A program made the position numbers and the translations under genes. From Chitinophaga pinensis (GTDB taxonomy: Bacteria; Bacteroidota; Bacteroidia; Flavobacteriales; Flavobacteriaceae), in the NCBI GenBank assembly GCA_945873505.1, contig CAMCDQ010000005.1, positions 20,467 to 84,466 of the forward strand: 64,000 bases of DNA, written 5' to 3'. Shown one piece after another: positions 63,737 to 64,000 of the stretch; position 1 is the stretch's first letter, and each line of letters opens with the position of its first letter. The notes below the pieces were generated by a model that searched no databases, was not told where the DNA came from, and saw nothing but the letters and a program-made list of their open reading frames with translations.

Positions 63737-64000
63737 TTATTGAGAAATATAAGAATCTAAATGTTTAATAATTTCTTTTTGCACTTCGATTATTGCTTTT
63801 ACAACGTCGCTTATTGAAATAATGCCAATAATAATTCCGTTTTCGGACACTGGCAAATGCCTTACTCTTTTAGTATTCATTAATTCCATACAATAATCTA
63901 AACTATCCGAAGGTTTTACAGTAACTACCTCTTTGACCATAATTTCGTTTACTAATGTTTTCTTAGAAGACTTTGCTTTTAAGGCAATTTTTCGAGCATA
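63737..64000 (-). CDS. CBS-domain protein (5' part cut by window edge)
   Basis: Reading leftward from the window edge, the frame is open without a start (YARKIALKAKSSKKTLVNEIM...) and ends with TAA at 63737. It shows one CBS motif, EVVTVKPSDSLDYCMELMNTKRVRHLPVSENGIIIGIISISDVVK (quoted segments span residues 23-67 of the visible part). Paired CBS domains bind adenine nucleotides and act as sensors. The preceding half of the pair and any partner domain lie outside. Flavobacterial stand-alone CBS proteins of about 140 residues fit. Confidence 0.85.
   Translation of the reverse strand, partial: YARKIALKAKSSKKTLVNEIMVKEVVTVKPSDSLDYCMELMNTKRVRHLPVSENGIIIGIISISDVVKAIIEVQKEIIKHLDSYISQ

Overview
The window is chromosomal DNA from a member of the Flavobacteriaceae, most likely Flavobacterium or a close relative. 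The evidence is low GC, Bacteroidetes promoters with a TAnnTTTG -7 box, a SusC/SusD starch locus, type IX secretion (T9SS) sorting domains, the T9SS translocon gene sprA, and a mevalonate pathway next to a pseudouridine synthase. I saw no phage, plasmid, integrase, transposase, CRISPR or rRNA. One tRNA (Gly, anticodon TCC) is present. All identifications rest on reading the sequence; no database search was run.

Layout. 1-5.3 kb: methionine aminopeptidase (partial), phosphoglycerate mutase gpmI, a DUF5916 outer-membrane protein, a GNAT acetyltransferase and tRNA-Gly. 5.3-29.2 kb: a maltodextrin/starch utilisation locus. Leftward it carries susC, susD, susE-like, a secreted GH13 amylase with a T9SS tail, then a large T9SS type-C-like surface protein and a small PID-CTERM-like membrane protein. 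Rightward it carries a LacI-type regulator, a sugar permease, beta-phosphoglucomutase, a GH65 phosphorylase, GH97 (SusB-like), GH13 (SusA-like), an esterase and a GH13 lipoprotein. 29.3-41 kb: housekeeping genes, including an HI0933-type flavoprotein, a pseudogene, TspO, mevalonate genes interrupted by a four-helix-bundle gene, a UbiA prenyltransferase, RluB, Mrp, NifU-like, ferredoxin reductase, ferredoxin and DUF3050. 41-44.9 kb: tsaB and two parts of a tripartite efflux system. 44.9-52 kb: a DUF4403 lipoprotein, then a leftward cytochrome oxidase assembly operon (heme O synthase, two subunit-III proteins, subunit IV, two Sco-like proteins, DUF420 and a small membrane protein). 51.7-64 kb: deoC, VanZ-like, gcvH, sprA, ruvA, malic enzyme and a partial CBS-domain protein.

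How the starch genes fit together (inference from families). SusC/D/E bind and import maltodextrins across the outer membrane. The T9SS amylase and the GH13 lipoprotein cut polymer outside or at the surface, and the GH97 and GH13 enzymes trim oligomers in the periplasm. The permease brings in maltose. GH65 phosphorylase makes glucose plus beta-glucose-1-phosphate, which PgmB converts to glucose-6-phosphate. A 17-base site, matching at 15 positions, lies upstream of both susC and the T9SS type-C protein, which suggests that the surface protein belongs to the same regulon.

The least explained material is non-coding. A dispersed hairpin repeat family sits directly 3' of stop codons at 1.9, 30.6 and 46.4 kb, with likely relatives at 35.5 and 38.8 kb. 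Heptanucleotide repeat tracts form inverted flanks around the four-helix-bundle gene and have been absorbed into the 5' end of a small oxidase-cluster gene. A decayed T9SS tail with a duplicated terminator lies at 5.3 kb.
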